The notes beneath the pieces are model-generated. The model was not told the DNA's origin. It was given only the letters and a program-made list of their open reading frames with translations, and did no database searches. From assembly GCF_046098205.1 (NCBI RefSeq), contig NZ_JBJURJ010000008.1:62001-126000 (forward strand): DNA of 64,000 nucleotides. The letters are read 5' to 3'. The stretch's first letter is position 1. Every line of letters begins with the position of its first letter. Both the position numbers and the translations under genes were made by a program. Shown piece after piece: positions 18,626 to 27,907 of this stretch. The stretch is from Paenibacillus_AR mesotrionivorans. Its GTDB lineage: Bacteria > Bacillota > Bacilli > Paenibacillales > NBRC-103111.

Positions 18626-19111
18626 TCACGCACCGGCGCGGACAAAACCTTCCTCCGCCAGATACTCCTCCGCCTCCTGCTGCGTCTCAAAGGCCATATC
18701 CAGGTTTGCTCCGGCATACAGGTACCACATATCTTCCTCGTGCTTCAGTTCAAGCTTGTTTCCGGCCGCATCGGTCCAATGGCTATTCTGCCTCTTGCCC
18801 TTCTTAGGGGTGGGAGCAGGAGTAGAGGATTCATAGGCTGCCATTGCAGCCATCGTGGCATCAAGCAAGGAACGGAGCTCGGCCTCGGAATACTCGCGGA
18901 TATTTACAAGTCCCTTGCTGTCAACGGGATACCCCTTCAGCAGTCCTGCGTATACAAAACCGTTGCCATTGGGGTGCAGATGGTAGGCAATCGTTTTTTT
19001 CTCGTGGCGGCTCTCCTCAAAGTGGTAATTAACCCGACCAAGCGATACATCCTTGCGCTCCAGCTCGGGGTAGGAATCCAATACAGCCAGTTTCTGTTCA
19101 AAAGTCAGCAT
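18626..19111 (-). CDS. Hypothetical cytoplasmic protein
   Basis: 161 hydrophilic residues; a Pro/Lys-rich linker (TPAPTPKKGKRQ) separates two domains. The start at 19111 (MLTFEQKLAVL) has GGAGG 6 nt upstream; the reading from 19153 does not. No family recognised. It follows the zinc-ribbon protein by about 50 nt. Confidence 0.65.
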   Translation of the reverse strand: MLTFEQKLAVLDSYPELERKDVSLGRVNYHFEESRHEKKTIAYHLHPNGNGFVYAGLLKGYPVDSKGLVNIREYSEAELRSLLDATMAAMAAYESSTPAPTPKKGKRQNSHWTDAAGNKLELKHEEDMWYLYAGANLDMAFETQQEAEEYLAEEGFVRAGA

Positions 19112-19162
19112 ATCGCGCCTCCGGTTTGCGGTTGTTACGTTCAAGTACCCCATTATACCACA

Positions 19163-19576
19163 TTAACTTCGAATTTCTTTACCGCACTTTGGGCAGAACC
19201 GGTAGGTTTCTTCCATCACCTTGTTCCCGCAATACGGACAATATTCAAACTGGCCTTCTTTCCTTGCAGGATCGGTTTCAGAAATGGCAGGATTGCTTCT
19301 ATTGCGTTGATTCACAAACTGATTTAGCGGATCAGGCTCCTCCCGATGGTCCGTGATATCAAAGACCGACATCCGGTTTTGGCCCGTAGCATTCTTGAAG
19401 TGATAAATCCCCTGCATAATGGCCAAACCAACAAAAACAATCCCAAAAAACACAAAAAAGATAGGGGCCCCCATACTAGCCGCACTGATGGTCCAGAAGA
19501 CACCAAACAACCCAACAGCAACACTTCCAACAGCCCCCATCGCAGATGGTCCACGGCCTGGCTTTATGCTTTTCAT
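19163..19576 (-). CDS. Zinc-ribbon membrane protein
   Basis: 137 residues with two hydrophobic helices (about 15-60) and a C-terminal zinc ribbon CPYCGNKV...CPKCGKEI (two CxxC knuckles). The start at 19576 has GGGAGG 8 nt upstream. Function unknown. Confidence 0.75.
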   Translation of the reverse strand: MKSIKPGRGPSAMGAVGSVAVGLFGVFWTISAASMGAPIFFVFFGIVFVGLAIMQGIYHFKNATGQNRMSVFDITDHREEPDPLNQFVNQRNRSNPAISETDPARKEGQFEYCPYCGNKVMEETYRFCPKCGKEIRS

Positions 19577-19675
19577 ACGGTAAACCTCCCTTTTCACAAA
19601 ATAACAGCATTCGCAGAGTTGTATTTCCTCATTCCTCAACCTTCATACGCTTTAATCCGCAGGCGAGCGGGTAGC

Positions 19676-19875
19676 TGTGTGCCTAACGGCGGTGAGAAAC
19701 GCTATTTGCCTCAAAACGGGTGTTTTCAAAATCTAACGGAAGCAGGAGACGTTATTAGGTTAAATGAGAGCTTCCAACGGGCAAAATGATGCAAATAACG
19801 GCTGTGGCCGCCGTTAGATATTTTGAAGGGGTATTTTGGCCGAAATAAGGGCTCCCACCGCCGTTACAATTCACA
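19676..19875. repeat. Intergenic cluster of TAACGG-type repeats
   Basis: Short elements (CTAACGGCGG, TCTAACGGAAG, CCGCCGTTAGA, CCGCCGTTACA) recur in both directions in this gene-free stretch, resembling the clusters at 8.8 and 60.9 kb. Pairing of opposite copies would give hairpins. Confidence 0.6.
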
Positions 19876-19921
19876 GGGCCGGCTGGCCATTGCCTGGTCG
19901 TTCTTCAACAACCTTACTTAG

Positions 19922-20110
19922 TTAAATCTCCTTGTTTCCCTTCAACTCATTCCTGAGCTCCTCCAGCTCTTTCCTCATGAATATGATTTCTTTGGTGAGT
20001 CTTGAATTATCGATGGAGTACCGGATGACAAATGAAATGACGGCAAACACAACAATAATAAACAGTAAGGAAATGAATAAACCCATCGAACCAAATCCGC
20101 TCAAGGTCAT
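19922..20110 (-). CDS. Small membrane protein with coiled-coil tail
   Basis: 62 residues: one helix (LFISLLFIIVVFAVISFVI), then a charged heptad-like tail (EIIFMRKELEELRNELKG). AGGAGG is 6 nt before the ATG. Function unknown. Confidence 0.7.
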   Translation of the reverse strand: MTLSGFGSMGLFISLLFIIVVFAVISFVIRYSIDNSRLTKEIIFMRKELEELRNELKGNKEI

Positions 20111-20133
20111 CGGAACCTCCTAATAAGTATTTG

Positions 20134-20751
20134 CTATTCTGCTCGCGCAACAATGCGTGCAACAGCGGAATCCGCTTTAATGAACAGCGGCAAGGCTATG
20201 ATCTCGAAGGCGGCCAAGTCCAATAGCTGTTCAAGATTAGTAAGGTTTTCCGCAATGAAAATGCCATTCTCAAATAGAAGCTTATGGACTTCGAAGGGAT
20301 ATTCATCCGGGGAAGGTGTGTCTAATCCGATCATTTTTATCTTTTTTCGTACGAGCAGCTCCGCAAACTCTCTAGAGAGAACAGGATGTTGTTCAAAATA
20401 CAGTTCTTGTCCAAAGTATTGACTATGCCCTGTATACAGGATTACGATTGTGTCTTCGCTTATCAATTCTTCGTAGGCTTCAAGGTACTGAATGGTTTGC
20501 ATTCCCGATACATCCAACACAATCCCTTTACCCATAAACGAATCTAACGGAAAATCACTTAAGTATAAATTAGAACTTGTCAGGTGCATCGGCCCATCAA
20601 TATGCGTACCGGTATGCATATTGATCGTTAACTCATGATTGACAAATCCGTCGGCTTCCAGATGTTTCGTTTGCCTTAAATTCATCTCCGAATCTCCAGG
20701 ATAAACCGGAATCCGATCCTGAAGCATATGAGTCAGGTCAATCAGCTTCAT
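20134..20751 (-). CDS. Cyclase/kynurenine formamidase-like metal hydrolase
   Basis: 205-residue protein of the cyclase family (Pfam 'Cyclase', KynB-like). The metal-binding motif HTGTHIDGPMH is present near residue 50, preceded by IPVYPGDSE. Substrate unknown; no other tryptophan-degradation genes are near. The start at 20751 has AAGGAGG 5 nt upstream. It is the leftmost of the long run of small minus-strand genes. Confidence 0.82.
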   Translation of the reverse strand: MKLIDLTHMLQDRIPVYPGDSEMNLRQTKHLEADGFVNHELTINMHTGTHIDGPMHLTSSNLYLSDFPLDSFMGKGIVLDVSGMQTIQYLEAYEELISEDTIVILYTGHSQYFGQELYFEQHPVLSREFAELLVRKKIKMIGLDTPSPDEYPFEVHKLLFENGIFIAENLTNLEQLLDLAAFEIIALPLFIKADSAVARIVARAE

Positions 20752-20761
20752 GGTTACCTCC

Positions 20762-21106
20762 TTAGTACTCACCGTTGTACTCCAAAAAACTAGTTCGCCT
20801 AACTCGCGCTACATGATAAGGGATATATAAGTTTTTCGCTTCTTTGATGTAAGTTTCCAAAAAATGAATTGTAGCTTCAATCATTTCATCCGAATGAAAA
20901 ACAGTTTCATCCAAGTATCCACCTAATAAAGCCGAATCGCCTTTTATCTTAAGAAAAAGATATCCATATCCAGGATCCACAATTACTAAGTTTATAATCT
21001 CCTTTTCTGTCTGTTCCTTGAAACCATCATAAAATCGAAACATATATTCTTGCTCTTTGCAAAAAACATCTACATCACATGAAAAATTATCATGTATAAA
21101 CTTCAT
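20762..21106 (-). CDS. Hypothetical protein
   Basis: About 114 residues (MKFIHDNFSCDVDVF...). Of the tandem ATGs at 21109 and 21106 the second fits better after AGGTGG; the longer reading from 21208 is probably untranslated. The gene ends 11 nt before the cyclase start. No family recognised. Confidence 0.55.
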   Translation of the reverse strand: MKFIHDNFSCDVDVFCKEQEYMFRFYDGFKEQTEKEIINLVIVDPGYGYLFLKIKGDSALLGGYLDETVFHSDEMIEATIHFLETYIKEAKNLYIPYHVARVRRTSFLEYNGEY

Positions 21107-21241
21107 CATGCCACCTAATTCCAAAAAAATTTTGAAATGAATGGCGCGACTTATCAGCGCAAAAGCTTTTTTAAAAACAAAAACCCCGCGGCAAAATAAG
21201 GTAGCCATCCGTAACCCTATGGAAATTTACTATTAGTACCT

Positions 21242-21486
21242 TCATTTACTAGTTGACATATTTAGTATTTTTATAACTTCTTCTTTGGTTTTTGATAGCT
21301 TTGTCATCATGTTATGAATTAAGTCATCAGTGAATTCCACTTCAATAGGCCCATTGAAATATGGAAGCTCAAAAAATTCATCACTCGACGGATTATCAAA
21401 GCCATAATGAGAGCAAGCCCATAAATCCCCCACCATAAATCATACGAATTAGTTTTAACAAATATTTCATTAAGAATTTTACCCAT
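21242..21486 (-). pseudogene. Hypothetical gene split by a frameshift
   Basis: The reading begins at 21486 (MGKILNEIFVKTNSYDLWW) after AAGGAG. It continues in another frame as GDLWACSHYGFDNPSSDEFF... to 21242. One extra G in the G-run near 21430 would join the two halves into about 81 residues. This is decay or a homopolymer error. Function unknown. Confidence 0.6.
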
Positions 21487-21526
21487 ACAAGGCTCCTTCT
21501 GTTCATGTAATGCGTTCGACTTCACA

Positions 21527-21922
21527 TTAGGATTGCCTTTTTCCCCATGGATTTGTCAGATAGGCTGTTATGGCTTCCTGTATATCCGTTTCCGCCTCTT
21601 CGCGGGTTAGTCCGATATAGGAAACATCATCAAAGCTCAGTTTATTGGCCGGGTTCCATCTGTTCTCGGAAGTGTCCGGAAATATGTAGGCAGTGACACG
21701 TACACATTGGTCCTTTACAAAGAAGGCAAATTCATACATGTCCTCGCCGTTTCTTCTCAATATGGAGTTGGAAACCCAACCAATATAATATAAAGCGTGC
21801 TGCTTGTTATGATTCACATGCCAATGCTGCATGGGAGGCAATCCATCCTCCAACGGTTTACGGAACTGGAAAGTCCGCAGCTTTTCCAACCATTCCTCGT
21901 CTATCGCTTCATACTGAAACAA
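21527..21922 (-). CDS. Hypothetical protein
   Basis: 131 residues. A TTG start at 21922 (FQYEAIDEEW) is supported by AAAGGAGGG 6 nt upstream; no suitable ATG exists. The gene ends in PWGKRQS. No family recognised. Confidence 0.55.
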   Translation of the reverse strand: MFQYEAIDEEWLEKLRTFQFRKPLEDGLPPMQHWHVNHNKQHALYYIGWVSNSILRRNGEDMYEFAFFVKDQCVRVTAYIFPDTSENRWNPANKLSFDDVSYIGLTREEAETDIQEAITAYLTNPWGKRQS

Positions 21923-22049
21923 GAGCAGCCCTCCTTTATCCACAATCAAAATACCTGCAACTTAACTTAACAATCTTTCCCTCAAGTATACAAGAGAATC
22001 CAATTTCTGCATATAAAAAACGCTGCAACCTGATAATCCAACTCATGAC

Positions 22050-22089
22050 AAAAAGCCCTTTCGTTTCCCAATGGGTTTTATGGAAGGGC
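22050..22089 (-). terminator. Terminator after the broken lipoprotein gene
   Basis: GCCCTTCC...GGAAACGAAAGGGC with an inner CCCATTGGG stem, followed on the minus strand by TTTTTG. Confidence 0.7.
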
Positions 22090-22126
22090 AATATCTTTTC
22101 GAAATTTTAAACTCCAGCCACATGGT

Positions 22127-22501
22127 TTAAGGATTCATCATTTTTTCTAGTAATGGTTTCATTTCATCAGAAACAATAATCACATCCTGAATTTGGTAAT
22201 CCCCACCAGGTGCGTGATTGACCAATACCATTTGACCGTTTCATAACGTAACAAGCGAATATGACTTATAGTCTGCCTTAGAATCATCAAGTTCCCTTAG
22301 TTGATTAAATAATTCTTTTGTGGCTTTTGACTTTCGCTGTTCAAAAAATAAAGCTTGGAATTTTTCATAACTATTTAAAGAAATGGATTGCTTTAATTTA
22401 ATAGCGGTTTCAATGGGGCCCTCTTCATTGTCTTTTGCACACCCTACAGCAATTACAATTAGAATTGTAGATACCAGGACTTTCATTACTTTATTAACCA
22501 T
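22127..22501 (-). pseudogene. Lipoprotein gene with an in-frame stop
   Basis: Codons from 22501 encode a lipoprotein signal (VLVSTILIVIAVGCAK, lipobox IAVGC) and about 86 residues, then TGA at 22243-22241. The same frame goes on without shift for 37 more codons (NGQMVLVNHAPGGDYQIQDV...EKMMNP) to TAA at 22127. The downstream part looks like real protein, so one base change or two compensating indels broke the gene. A truncated product is possible. Confidence 0.7.
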
Positions 22502-22537
22502 CTATATTACCCCAATCTTGCATGTCCATGTAAAGCT

Positions 22538-22942
22538 TCATCTCTCCTCACCATCTTTGTACTCATATAATTTTACATACTCAAAGCCTGATGAAGCTAG
22601 AATATCATGGAGATACTTCTCTTGCTCTTCGATTGCTACATGATAAGGTGGTTTTTCATCGTTGAGACTAGCAAAAAGGATCCAACCAACATCCTCATTC
22701 GAAAACTTATATTTCCCTTCTAAATCTTTGTTGGGATACACCTCTAAATAAACTTGTTTTTCTTTGTTTAAGTTCCAGTAAAAATGCTTATACACATAGG
22801 GAAGTCTTGATTCCAACATGCTTTTGTTCTTATTTTTTGAGAAAGTTCTATTTAAAGGTTCCATAAAGCTTTGCAACGCACTCATGAGTGCCTTTTCATC
22901 CTTACTTTCACACACAAAACCATATTCAATCATTTTATCCAT
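22538..22942 (-). CDS. Hypothetical protein
   Basis: 134 residues. The start at 22942 (MDKMIEYGFVCES) has GAGGAGG 8 nt upstream; 22969 has none. Soluble, acidic and basic patches alternate. No family recognised. Confidence 0.6.
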   Translation of the reverse strand: MDKMIEYGFVCESKDEKALMSALQSFMEPLNRTFSKNKNKSMLESRLPYVYKHFYWNLNKEKQVYLEVYPNKDLEGKYKFSNEDVGWILFASLNDEKPPYHVAIEEQEKYLHDILASSGFEYVKLYEYKDGEER

Positions 22943-22974
22943 TTTAAAGTCCTCCTCTGCTCGCATCATAGTAT

Positions 22975-23086
22975 TTAGTCCCCAAATGATAGGCCTTTCT
23001 CTTCGAGGGCTTGTCGAATTCTTTCAAGGGCTTTTGGTCCCATCCCATGTAATTTGAGAATTTCGGCTTCACTAATCTTTAATCAC
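22975..23086 (-). pseudogene. Remnant of an RNA polymerase alpha-CTD-like DNA-binding protein
   Basis: ISEAEILKLHGMGPKALERI... ending ALEEKGLSFGD is the helix-hairpin-helix C-terminus of small Bacillus/Paenibacillus proteins that end in 'EKEILKLHGMGPxAxxxLRxALEEKGLSF'. The usual 60-70 N-terminal residues are missing and no in-frame start exists. A GTG at 23086 would need a 1-nt shift. Confidence 0.65.
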
Positions 23087-23100
23087 TCCCATTATTTTCG

Positions 23101-23874
23101 TTATTCAAAAACAAAGCGGATTCTCTTATGTTTACTCCACTTTTCTTTCATACTCTCATAATAAATATCTCTACCGTTATAAATAATATCATGGTATGTG
23201 GTTACCAAATGAGGGTAACGACGTCCGATATACGATTCTAATGCCAGGGCAGGCCTCGTGCCGGGTTTGATTCTAACCTTATCTAAAAACACCTGAATAT
23301 CATCATCCAACGCGTGAATCATTGCATCTACATCTGTTATTCCAGGCAGGACCGGGGTGATAAACACCCATACTTGAATCCCTATTCGATGCAATTCATT
23401 GGCAGTTTGTATATTGCCCAGGACTGACATATCGTCTACCTTAGTGAGCTGATTGAGATTAGACAGCCCCAACAGCAAAGTAAATTGATCTCCCATTGCC
23501 TGGATGATATCAAGATCCCTGAATATAAGCCTTGAACCAGACTTCGTTGTCAACATACATTTCAGGTTGAGCTTATGGATTTCCATTAAGCATTTTCTCG
23601 TCAACTCATATTTCCGTTCTATCCCCATGTATGGATCACACCTACTGCCGATATACACAGGCTCCGTTTTACTCCAGGAGCTAACCTCTTGCTGAAGGAC
23701 TTCCGCAATATTAAGCTTCACCTTCAAGTCGAGATTCCAATTTTCATCCTCCAGTTGGAAGCAATATGGGCAGCCTACCGAACATCCATCATATGGGTCA
23801 ATAATCGGGATAGTTCCTCCGTCCGGGGGATACTCGTAAGTAACTGCATGGTTGACACAGATTTTTTTAATCAT
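23101..23874 (-). CDS. Radical SAM protein (SPL-like)
   Basis: 257 residues. The CX3CX2C cluster CSVGCPYC near residue 31 binds the 4Fe-4S cluster and SAM. GSRCDPYMGIERKYELTRKCL and VFITPVLPGITD match the small radical SAM proteins related to spore photoproduct lyase. Reaction unknown. GGGAGATGGTAAA precedes the ATG. Its 3' neighbour is the alpha-CTD-like remnant, 15 nt away. Confidence 0.82.
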   Translation of the reverse strand: MIKKICVNHAVTYEYPPDGGTIPIIDPYDGCSVGCPYCFQLEDENWNLDLKVKLNIAEVLQQEVSSWSKTEPVYIGSRCDPYMGIERKYELTRKCLMEIHKLNLKCMLTTKSGSRLIFRDLDIIQAMGDQFTLLLGLSNLNQLTKVDDMSVLGNIQTANELHRIGIQVWVFITPVLPGITDVDAMIHALDDDIQVFLDKVRIKPGTRPALALESYIGRRYPHLVTTYHDIIYNGRDIYYESMKEKWSKHKRIRFVFE

Positions 23875-24072
23875 TTTACCATCTCCCTGTTTGGGTTAAT
23901 ACCAAGATGGTAAATGAATTGCCAAAAAAAGTATAGACTTATACTTAGCGATTTGTTATGATGTTGAATAAGGTCTTGAAAAAAATAGGCATACGCATCC
24001 ATGGGTCATATGATGATCGATGGTTTTTTGTATGCAGGTACCACTTCTGTTATCCCGGATTTCCGTGATCAA

Positions 24073-24567
24073 TCAAGTCAATTCCTGCTTTTCCGTTTCC
24101 ATCTGACTGTTCAAAATTCTTCTGACCTCATCCTCTGTATAGCCTGTCTTGTGTGCAATAATGGATTCGGTCATGCCGGATTGATACATGTTAACCAGTG
24201 CCTGATTCATATTTTCTGCAATCTCCACGATATGATGATCATAGTCGTAGAACCGCAAAACCTTTTGTCCCCAAGGCTGTTCCTTGATATCATGCACAAG
24301 CTCAAAACCATTGGCGATAATCGTATCCCGCAGCGTATGGATATCATCAAATTCAAAATATACAGCCAAATTGTGTGCTTTGGATACAATGTCATCATGA
24401 TCGATGAGTTCAGCAAAAAACGATTTTTTATAAAGTGCAAAACCAACTTCAAAGCCAACATTATAAATGCCAAAGTCTGCCTCTACCCTGCATCCCAGCA
24501 AACCTTCATACAGCATTCTGGATCTCCTAACATCCTCCACCACCAAAATAACCGCTTTGAATCCCAC
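24073..24567 (-). CDS. VOC superfamily protein (glyoxalase/bleomycin-resistance fold)
   Basis: 164 residues: ILVVEDVRRSRMLYEGLLGCRV at the N-terminus and GQKVLRFYDYDHHIVEIAENM near residue 110 are the two beta-alpha-beta-beta-beta modules. The metal-site Glu is in HIVEI. A C-terminal tail of about 40 residues (YTEDEVRRILNSQ) is extra. Substrate unknown. Confidence 0.8.
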   Translation of the reverse strand: MGFKAVILVVEDVRRSRMLYEGLLGCRVEADFGIYNVGFEVGFALYKKSFFAELIDHDDIVSKAHNLAVYFEFDDIHTLRDTIIANGFELVHDIKEQPWGQKVLRFYDYDHHIVEIAENMNQALVNMYQSGMTESIIAHKTGYTEDEVRRILNSQMETEKQELT

Positions 24568-24582
24568 TTACATCCGCTCCAT

Positions 24583-25053
24583 TTAGATCAGAATGTGTAA
24601 TATCTTCATTCCATTTTCGGTTTCTCCCGTATCCACGAACCCTAATGAAAACCAATAGGGCTCACCATTTTCCTGATTGGCAGTTAACCACAGATTCTCA
24701 ATTCCGAATTTCATAAACTCTTCCTTTATAAATTCGTACAGCATTCTGCCGAGACCCTTTTTTCTAAAGTCAGGGATAATATAAAATTCCATTATATATC
24801 CCCATCCCACACGCTCACTTCGATCCACTTTAAAATGGGCAAAGCCAATCATATGGGCATTGACCTTTATCCCAACTAACCATCGTTCCGTTTCATTTTG
24901 CCGATTCAGGATACTGTTAAGGAACTTGTTATGTATCTCCAAGGACTTATCGGGTGCTACTTCTTTCATATATGCATAACCTAAATTCAAAAACTCTTCG
25001 CAATGATTAGAATTCTGCCTGCTAATACGAATATAATCCACACTAATCTCCAT
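24583..25053 (-). CDS. GNAT-family N-acetyltransferase
   Basis: 156 residues. IMEFYIIPDFRKKGLGRMLYEFI near residue 95 is the acetyl-CoA binding motif A, and NGEPYWFSLGF near 135 is motif B. The start at 25053 has AAAAGGAG 5 nt upstream. Substrate unknown. Confidence 0.83.
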   Translation of the reverse strand: MEISVDYIRISRQNSNHCEEFLNLGYAYMKEVAPDKSLEIHNKFLNSILNRQNETERWLVGIKVNAHMIGFAHFKVDRSERVGWGYIMEFYIIPDFRKKGLGRMLYEFIKEEFMKFGIENLWLTANQENGEPYWFSLGFVDTGETENGMKILHILI

Positions 25054-25137
25054 TAGGTCTCCTTTTGCCCGCAGCACTTAAACGTAATTACTTCCATTGG
25101 TACAAAAAGCAATTGAATAGATTTTGAATAGCCTTCT

Positions 25138-25644
25138 CTACTTAACAAACGTATTCTTAACCCTCACGGATCTTAAGAAATAGGGTATCCATATCAAACA
25201 TGTGAAAGTTCCTTTAGCAATATCCTTAGCCAAGCTTCCGTCATCTATTTCCCTCCAATCGGGAATTTGGAGCATCAATATATATTCGAACACAGAAATC
25301 AATAAACTTGCGCTATAAAAGACTATTATTAATCGGGGCACGATCATTTTCCGCTGATAGAAACGGACTATAATGTAAGCAGAAAATAGAATGATACCGA
25401 TGTTCATAAGAAATTCGAATAGGATCGTAGGTGCCCATAAGTGATGATATTGTAATGAATCTTTCGAGGTTAACGCGGTCCAAGTCTCCGAATAAAAAGA
25501 TGGGATAGAATAGCTGAACAAATTCACTAATGCTAATAATAATGTAAGTATAAGACCAAGCTGAATGAAAATAAGCCATCCACCCAATCCGGATTTACCC
25601 AAGGGGGTTAGATCATATTGATCCTCCCGTAATCTTGTTTCCAA
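25138..25644 (-). CDS. DUF2569-type membrane protein
   Basis: 168 residues with four hydrophobic helices. GLGGWLIFIQLGLIL near the N-terminus and TCLIWIPYFLRSVRVKNTF at the end match DUF2569 (YdgK-like). The start is TTG at 25644, with AAAGGATGTGA upstream. Function unknown. Confidence 0.75.
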   Translation of the reverse strand: METRLREDQYDLTPLGKSGLGGWLIFIQLGLILTLLLALVNLFSYSIPSFYSETWTALTSKDSLQYHHLWAPTILFEFLMNIGIILFSAYIIVRFYQRKMIVPRLIIVFYSASLLISVFEYILMLQIPDWREIDDGSLAKDIAKGTFTCLIWIPYFLRSVRVKNTFVK

Positions 25645-25683
25645 TCAATCACATCCTTTCGGAATAAACCTTTAAGATCATTG

Positions 25684-26163
25684 TTATTTATCTAACATTT
25701 GCTTCTTGAGTAACATGATTTGACCAATGTGATAGGCATTATGGGTGCATAAATTGGATACCACTCCCCACCATGGAGCATTGAAATATGTAGGTATAGT
25801 TGTAATAAGTTTAGAATCTTCACAATCCTGGAGTACCTTTATCCAGCTTTCATATACCGCCTCAAGCTTGATTAAAGTTTCTCCCCACTCATATTCATTA
25901 ATGCCATGAGGATTCAAGTAAAAAGTTTCTTCGTTATCTAAATTAACAATCTCGATACGTTCAAGTTTAAATCTCTTCAGCCATTTCTCATTCCAAAAAT
26001 GAAGATGATTCACGATTTTCCAAATCGATTGTTTGCATTCATTTTCTGCTGCAGCTTGCTCCGCCGTTAATTCCGCTAGTATTTCTTTGAGAGGTAAAAA
26101 CCAGCTCTTATCGTTGTAACATGCAGTGATTTGGTCTATCAAAATAGATTTATAGCTCACCAT
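25684..26163 (-). CDS. DinB-like protein
   Basis: 159 residues of the DinB/YfiT four-helix metal-binding fold: NHLHFWNEKW near residue 52 and CTHNAYHIGQIMLLK near the C-terminus give the three metal His. Members include thiol transferases, but many are unassigned. Confidence 0.8.
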   Translation of the reverse strand: MVSYKSILIDQITACYNDKSWFLPLKEILAELTAEQAAAENECKQSIWKIVNHLHFWNEKWLKRFKLERIEIVNLDNEETFYLNPHGINEYEWGETLIKLEAVYESWIKVLQDCEDSKLITTIPTYFNAPWWGVVSNLCTHNAYHIGQIMLLKKQMLDK

Positions 26164-26211
26164 TCATCCTCATTTCTTGTAGTTCATGTTAGATTGAGTA
26201 TCTCGATCTTC

Positions 26212-26637
26212 TCATAAACAGAGCTTTTTTAAACCTTTATCCAATAATTGTGGTTGTATGGAGGGATAGGTCAAGTTACTCGGTAACTCCTTCATACAGC
26301 TAACTTGTCCAATCTCACTTTCAAGAGGCAAAGAACCAAGCTCCGTTACTTCCGAGTAAAATAAACCTCCATAGGATTCTTCACCACTATCGTGTGTAAC
26401 AGAATATATTAACAAGGGATATAACTCAAAAGTCTTCGCACCTGTTTCTTCATAGAGCTCACGCCTTGCAGTTTCTTCAATTGATTCGTTTTGTTCTCTT
26501 CTTCCTCCAGGAATCTCCCAGGTTTGTCTGTCCTTATGCCTCACATAAATCCACTCATTATTATATCTGGTTAGGATAACTGCATATTTCAACTTGCTAT
26601 CATCAATACTATTTAATTCATAAAAATGAACATGCAT
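26212..26637 (-). CDS. Nudix hydrolase
   Basis: 141 residues with a full Nudix box (GGRREQNESIEETARREL, then YEETG). It hydrolyses a nucleoside diphosphate linked to another moiety; the substrate is unknown. A 45-bp element shared with the toxin gene at 42.1 kb lies about 70 nt upstream and may hold its promoter. Confidence 0.87.
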   Translation of the reverse strand: MHVHFYELNSIDDSKLKYAVILTRYNNEWIYVRHKDRQTWEIPGGRREQNESIEETARRELYEETGAKTFELYPLLIYSVTHDSGEESYGGLFYSEVTELGSLPLESEIGQVSCMKELPSNLTYPSIQPQLLDKGLKKLCL

Positions 26638-26707
26638 CTCCGAATCACCTACCTTACACCTTCGAATATTTATACAAAGTTACCATCAACTACCTCACTA
26701 CATTAAT

Positions 26708-26752
26708 CCTAGTCTACCATATCCATCCATAAATTAATAGAATGTTTGTTCG
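26708..26752 (-). promoter_or_regulatory. Shared 45-bp promoter-like element, copy 1 (LexA-like box)
   Basis: 39 of 45 positions equal the element at 42136-42180, without gaps. On the minus strand it begins CGAACAAACATTC, one mismatch from the Bacillus LexA core GAAC-N4-GTTC. It ends with an extended -10-like TGGTAGACT. It lies upstream of the Nudix gene. Function inferred. Confidence 0.5.
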
Positions 26753-26762
26753 GTTTTTTACA

Positions 26763-27260
26763 CTATAATTCTTGTATAATTCTTTTTATAGTCTCCTCGA
26801 GACTAATGTTAGACGTATCTATTTTGAATGTCTCCATGTCCTCATATAGTCTTTGCCTACGGCTGCTTGCTTCGAATTGTTCCTGCGTTCGGTTATCCAG
26901 TAACATCCGTTCTCTTAAGGATTCATGGGTGCAAGTTAATGTTATTCTTGTAAGCTCATATTCAAAATCTTGAATGCCCTCAAGAATCCTTTTTGTGATT
27001 TCTTCTCGATGCAGGACCCAACTCATTACAATATAATCAAAATTCGAATTACTGAAATAACTACGCAGTAAATAAATGATATTACGCTCCACCATCCTTA
27101 TATTCTCTTCTGTAATCATCCAAGGATTCATCATCCAGCACCAATCACCATCAAGCCAAACTGACTTTGGAAGAGATTTATGCAGCTCTTTACTAACTGT
27201 GCTTTTTCCAACTCCCGGTACGCCATTAATAATTATCAATTTTTTCTTCATTGGATTCAC
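26763..27260 (-). CDS. P-loop kinase-like NTPase
   Basis: 165 residues: Walker A GVPGVGKST, then a WLDGD acceptor region and a C-terminal LIDT-type helix. It resembles small shikimate/gluconate-kinase-like or AAA_33 proteins. GTG at 27260 is chosen because GGAGG precedes it; ATG at 27251 is possible. A decayed paralogue lies at 29488-29932. Confidence 0.78.
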   Translation of the reverse strand: MNPMKKKLIIINGVPGVGKSTVSKELHKSLPKSVWLDGDWCWMMNPWMITEENIRMVERNIIYLLRSYFSNSNFDYIVMSWVLHREEITKRILEGIQDFEYELTRITLTCTHESLRERMLLDNRTQEQFEASSRRQRLYEDMETFKIDTSNISLEETIKRIIQEL

Positions 27261-27300
27261 CTACAGCTCCTCCGTTACGATGGAGTCTTTTCTTTTCTCT

Positions 27301-27737
27301 TTATTTCTTATTGATCAGCTGCCTGAAAAAATAAATAATTTTAGAATCATTTATTCCAACATCACCCGGTTCCTTTTTCCTTACATAATCTAAGATTTGT
27401 GCCTTTCGGTTTGGAACAATGAACAAGGGCAGTTTGTTGAAGGTAAACCACTCCATGTTTGCCGTTTTTGGCCCATTAAGAATTTGCTGTCCGCCGACAC
27501 CCCTTCCAACCAAGATATGCTGAATATCCTGATACAAAGGCCTATAGTAACATCCGATCTTTCGAATGATCACGATTTCCAGCCCGGTTTCTTCCTTTGC
27601 CTCTCTAATTGCACACTCAAAATCCGATTCACCATTTTCTAGCGTGCCTCCAGGTAAATCCCAAACCGGACATCCCGCCTTTTTACCAACAACAATTTAT
27701 CTCGGGCATTATTTATGATTATTGTAAAGATCTTGGC
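27301..27737 (-). pseudogene. Frameshifted Nudix hydrolase gene
   Basis: The N-terminal strand AKIFTIIINNARDKLLLVKRRDV is in one frame. VWDLPGGTLENGESDFECAI and REAKEETGL, the Nudix box, are in another, and both continue to a stop at 27301. The shift lies near 27665. No good start remains upstream (TAA directly before AKIF). The intact gene would have been about 145 residues. Confidence 0.75.
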
Positions 27738-27780
27738 TTACAGACATTTATTCATTCGCCCCTTCACCAATGGCCCAACT

Positions 27781-27809
27781 GAAAGAGCCACCTATTCCGC
27801 GGCTCTTCC
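27781..27809 (-). other. Hairpin upstream of the broken Nudix gene
   Basis: AAGAGCC and GGCTCTT pair around about 12 nt; only three T follow on the minus strand, so this is a weak terminator at best for the gene at 27908. Confidence 0.4.
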
Positions 27810-27907
27810 TCCCATGGACTTTCCATCTATACACCTCCTGTACTCGTTTAGCCATAAATACCTTAAGCCCCTACTTACGATTCACTTATGGGGAAGTTTG
27901 ATTCTGT

